Shown: positions 14,259 to 17,030 of the stretch, in pieces
Position numbering within the stretch: the first letter of the stretch is position 1
Layout of the letters: each line of letters begins with the position of its first letter
Assembly: GCA_018376905.1 (NCBI GenBank)
Contig: JAHAAK010000043.1
Location: 1 to 17,030, forward strand
Reading direction: 5' to 3'
Origin: Collinsella sp.
GTDB taxonomy: Bacteria > Actinomycetota > Coriobacteriia > Coriobacteriales > Coriobacteriaceae
DNA: 17,030 nt
The notes under the pieces: generated by a model
What the model was told of the DNA's origin: nothing
Databases searched by the model: none
The model's input: the letters and a program-made list of their open reading frames with translations, nothing else
Translations under genes and position numbers: made by a program

Positions 14259-15659
14259 ATGGACTACCGCAAATCAGCCCAAGAGGTGCTCGACAACATC
14301 GGTGGCGCCGGCAACGTTGTTTCGGCCGCACACTGCGCCACGCGTCTGCGCCTGGTGATTGCCGATAACGCGAAGGTTGACAAGGAGGCCCTCGAGAATA
14401 TCGACGGCGCTAAGGGCGTCTTTGAAGCCCAGGGCCAGCTCCAGATTATTTTTGGCACTGGCACCGTCAATAAGGTCTACGAGGAGTTCATCGCGCTCAG
14501 TGGCGTCGAGGCTGCCACCAAGGCCGAGGTCAAGGAGGCCGCGGCGCAGCAGCAGAACATCTTTATGCGCGCCATTAAGGTGCTCGGCGACGTCTTTGTC
14601 CCCATCATCCCTGCCATCGTGGCCTCGGGTCTGCTGCTGGGCATTATGAGCGCCCTCAACTTTATGGCCTCCAACGGCTTTATCGCGCTCGACACCAATA
14701 ACTTTATCTACAAGATTGCCGACCTGGTCTCGGGCACGTCCTTTGGCATTCTGCAGATCCTGATCGGTTACTCCGCCGCTAAGGCCTTTGGCGCCAACCC
14801 GTATCTGGGCGCCGTTGTCGGTGGTGCGTTCATCAACTCCTCGCTACAGAGCGCCTACACGGTTGCCTCCGAGGGCGTGCAGACCATGGTCAACGTCATC
14901 CCCGGTGTGTACAGCTTTGAGTGGGTCGGTTATCAAGGCCACGTTATCCCCATCGTCATCGCCTGCGCTATTCTGGCCTTCCTCGAGAAGCGCCTGCACA
15001 AGATCGTTCCCGAGATGTTCGACCTCTTTGTGACCCCGCTCGTCTCGGTGTTCGTGACCGTGCTCGTGACCCTCGTTGCCGTCGGCCCCATCTTCGTGTG
15101 GGCCGAGAACGCCATTCTCGGTCTGATTCAGGCCCTGCTCACCCTGCCCTTTGGCATCGGTTCCTTTATCGTCGGCCTGTTCTATGCCCCCACGGTCGTT
15201 ACCGGTATCCACCAGATGTACACCGCCATCGATCTGGGCCAGCTCGCTCAGTACGGTGTGACCTATTGGCTGCCCATCGCCAGCGCTGCCAACATCGCCC
15301 AGGGTGGTGCCGCGCTCGCCGTTGCCTTTAAGACCCGCGATGCCAAGATCAAGGGTCTGGCGCTTCCTTCGGCCCTGTCCGCCTTCATGGGCATTACCGA
15401 GCCTGCCATCTTTGGTGTGAACCTGCGCTTCTTTAAGCCCTTCATCGCCGGCTGCATCGGCGGCGGTTGCGGTGCCCTGGTCTGCGCGCTCACTTCGCTT
15501 GCCGCTTCTGGCACCGGCGTTACCGGCATCTTCGGTATCCTGCTGTGCCTGGCCCAGCCCGTGCAGTACGCGATCATGTTTGCGGTCGCCGCGCTGGTTT
15601 CCTTTGCCGTCTCGTTCGTCCTGTACAAGGACGAGCCCAAGACTTCCGAGCAGGCCTAA
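14259..15659 (+). CDS. Sucrose-type PTS transporter, EIIBC components
   Basis: A 466-residue phosphotransferase permease that imports sugar while phosphorylating it. The EIIB domain (residues about 1-85) has the phosphocysteine motif HCATRLRL (C26) and ends near FGTGTVNKVYEEF. The EIIC membrane domain (about 105-460) has about ten hydrophobic segments and the substrate-site motif GITEPAIFGVNLR (about 378-390), typical of the glucose/sucrose superfamily. No EIIA domain is present, as in sucrose EIIs that borrow the glucose EIIA (Crr). The ATG at 14259 follows a purine-rich GGAGGAAAGGGAAG run. The sucrose call comes from family resemblance plus the GH32 gene downstream; trehalose or a beta-glucoside is less likely given that neighbour. 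Two operators upstream indicate control by the adjacent repressor. Confidence 0.88.
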   Translation: MDYRKSAQEVLDNIGGAGNVVSAAHCATRLRLVIADNAKVDKEALENIDGAKGVFEAQGQLQIIFGTGTVNKVYEEFIALSGVEAATKAEVKEAAAQQQNIFMRAIKVLGDVFVPIIPAIVASGLLLGIMSALNFMASNGFIALDTNNFIYKIADLVSGTSFGILQILIGYSAAKAFGANPYLGAVVGGAFINSSLQSAYTVASEGVQTMVNVIPGVYSFEWVGYQGHVIPIVIACAILAFLEKRLHKIVPEMFDLFVTPLVSVFVTVLVTLVAVGPIFVWAENAILGLIQALLTLPFGIGSFIVGLFYAPTVVTGIHQMYTAIDLGQLAQYGVTYWLPIASAANIAQGGAALAVAFKTRDAKIKGLALPSALSAFMGITEPAIFGVNLRFFKPFIAGCIGGGCGALVCALTSLAASGTGVTGIFGILLCLAQPVQYAIMFAVAALVSFAVSFVLYKDEPKTSEQA

Positions 15660-15679
15660 GAGCTTTTGATTGAGGGGCG

Positions 15680-15716
15680 CCCGCGGGCTGTATGCCCGCG
15701 GGTGTTTCCCGTATTT
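15680..15716 (+). terminator. Terminator-like hairpin between the PTS and GH32 genes
   Basis: CCCGCGGGC and GCCCGCGGG form a perfect 9-bp stem around TGTAT (15680-15702), followed by a broken T-rich stretch TGTTTCCCGTATTT. This could end or attenuate PTS transcripts, letting some read through into the hydrolase gene. A second short inverted repeat, GGCGCC-GATCTCT-GGCGCC (15717-15735), follows at once. Confidence 0.65.
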
Positions 15717-15765
15717 GGCGCCGATCTCTGGCGCCTTGTAACTTTCGATCCGTTAGGACTTTGAT

Positions 15766-17030
15766 ATGTCTAATGCACTTGGTCGCGACCTTGCAAAGCT
15801 GGTCGCCGCTGTTGACGCCGCCGCCTCTGAGTGCGGTCATGGCGCGTATGGCCAGCGCTTTCATATTATGCCGCCGGCGGGCTGGCTCAACGACCCCAAC
15901 GGTCTTTGCCAGGCCGATGGCGTGTTTCACGCGTACTTCCAGTACGCCCCGTTTGATGTAAACGGCGGCGTCAAGATGTGGGGGCATGCCACGAGCCGCG
16001 ACCTTATGAACTGGGAGTATGTTGGCGCGCCGCTGCTGCCCGATGAGCCGTTCGACTGCCATGGCGTGTATTCGGGCTCCGCGCTTGCCGAGGACGGTCG
16101 CATTCGCGTGCTCTATACCGGCAACGTTAAGCTCCCCGATGCGGACGGCGTCTTTGACTATGTCAACTCCGGCCGTCGCGCCGATACCGTGTATGTCGAG
16201 AGCGCCGATGGACAGACGTTTAGCCAAAAGCGTGTGGTGCTGGCGTCGGAGGACTATCCCGAGGATCTGACGTGCCACGTGCGCGATCCCAAGGTGTGGC
16301 GCGATGAGGCTGGTCGCTATCACATGGTGCTAGGCGTGCGTCGTTGCGTTGACGGGCCGCATGCCGAGAGCCGTTTTTGCGCCATGCATGGCGAGGGCGC
16401 CGGGCGCGATGTGGGCGAGATCCTGGTGTATGGCTCGGCCGATATGCTGAACTGGGAGCTCGAGAGCCGTGTGTCTACGCCCGAGCGTTTTGGCTTTATG
16501 TGGGAGTGCCCGGGATACCTTGAGCTTGAGGCCGATGGTGGTGTGCCGGCGAGGTGGCTGTCCTTCTCGCCCCAGGGGCTGGAGGGCGGTCGTTGGGACC
16601 GCGGCAACGTATACGCTGCTGGCTACATGCCTGTAACGGGCGACATTACCGGTGGTGACGGTGCCTATGAGCTGGGCGAGTTTCGCTTGTGGGACGCCGG
16701 TTTTGACTTCTATGCTCCGCAGGAGTTCACGGCCGAGGACGGTCGCCACATTCTGATCGGCTGGATGGGCATGCCCGATGAGCCGACCTATGGCAACGCA
16801 CCCACCGTGGTGTGCGGCTGGCAGCATTGCATGACGGTGCCGCGTGAGCTTACGGCCGGTGACGGCGACGTGGTGCTGCAGCAGCCGGCGCGCGAGATCG
16901 AGCGCCATTATGCCTCGGTGCGTGTGGGGGAGGGCTCGTTGGAGGTTGCCGGCGATACCTGCTTTGACGTTGTTGCCGACGGTGTCAACGGCGCGTTCAC
17001 CTCGACCGTTGATGGCGAGCTTAAGCTGGC
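15766..17030 (+). CDS. GH32 sucrose-6-phosphate hydrolase, 3' end outside window
   Basis: The visible 421 residues are a glycoside hydrolase of family 32 that should split imported sucrose-6-phosphate into glucose-6-phosphate and fructose. The catalytic motifs are intact: WLNDPNG (residues 40-46, nucleophile D43), RDP (173-175, transition-state stabiliser D174) and WECPGY (246-251, acid/base E247). The five-bladed propeller domain is complete, and the C-terminal beta-sandwich is cut by the window edge. ATG 15766 has AGGA (15755-15758) seven bases upstream. No signal peptide is seen (MSNALGRDLAKLV), so it acts in the cytoplasm, consistent with the PTS partner. No LacI-type operator lies directly before it, so expression probably depends on readthrough from the PTS promoter or on an unseen promoter in the 106-base gap. 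Confidence 0.9.
   Translation, partial: MSNALGRDLAKLVAAVDAAASECGHGAYGQRFHIMPPAGWLNDPNGLCQADGVFHAYFQYAPFDVNGGVKMWGHATSRDLMNWEYVGAPLLPDEPFDCHGVYSGSALAEDGRIRVLYTGNVKLPDADGVFDYVNSGRRADTVYVESADGQTFSQKRVVLASEDYPEDLTCHVRDPKVWRDEAGRYHMVLGVRRCVDGPHAESRFCAMHGEGAGRDVGEILVYGSADMLNWELESRVSTPERFGFMWECPGYLELEADGGVPARWLSFSPQGLEGGRWDRGNVYAAGYMPVTGDITGGDGAYELGEFRLWDAGFDFYAPQEFTAEDGRHILIGWMGMPDEPTYGNAPTVVCGWQHCMTVPRELTAGDGDVVLQQPAREIERHYASVRVGEGSLEVAGDTCFDVVADGVNGAFTSTVDGELKL

Noticed and set aside
1..17030. CRISPR arrays, insertion sequences, tRNA or rRNA genes
   Set aside because: No regularly spaced repeats, transposase motifs or structured RNA genes were seen anywhere in the window.

Overview
The window looks like chromosomal DNA of a high-GC Gram-positive gut bacterium, most plausibly a coriobacterium such as Collinsella. 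That assignment is an inference from the GC-rich codon usage, a Pel-type operon without outer-membrane components, and a sucrose PTS under a LacI repressor; no rRNA or marker gene is present to confirm it. All recognised genes are on the + strand.

Region 1 (about 180-1573) is visibly AT-richer than the rest. It holds a compact three-gene operon: a HigB/RelE-like toxin, an XRE-type HigA-like antitoxin with a C-terminal tail, and a SecB-like chaperone. This gene order is that of a tripartite toxin-antitoxin-chaperone (TAC) system, as known from Mycobacterium tuberculosis Rv1955-Rv1957. A perfect 20-bp palindrome covers the predicted -10 element and probably serves as the autoregulatory operator.

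Region 2 (1729-12822) is a long, tightly packed operon for a Pel-like secreted polysaccharide. Its order is an SDR-PelD fusion (c-di-GMP receptor), PelE, PelA-like deacetylase (DUF2194 type), PelF glycosyltransferase, PelG transporter, CotH-like lipoprotein kinase, VTC-domain protein and DUF4956 membrane protein. Most junctions overlap or are separated by only a few bases. Two genes needed for polymer production are broken in this sequence. The SDR-PelD gene carries a frameshift near 2149-2156 and the pelA-like gene carries an in-frame TAG at 5931-5933. The locus is therefore either decaying or phase-off in this strain, or the assembly has two errors.

Region 3 (12823-13078) is a 256-bp intergenic stretch with tandem 8-mers, two hairpins and the lacI control region.

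Region 4 (13094-17030) is a sucrose-use locus: a LacI/ScrR-type repressor, a sucrose-type PTS EIIBC transporter and a GH32 sucrose-6-phosphate hydrolase that runs off the right edge. Three sites fitting the LacI-family operator consensus TGWAANCGNTTNCA lie upstream of lacI (one) and the PTS gene (two), giving a self-contained regulon.
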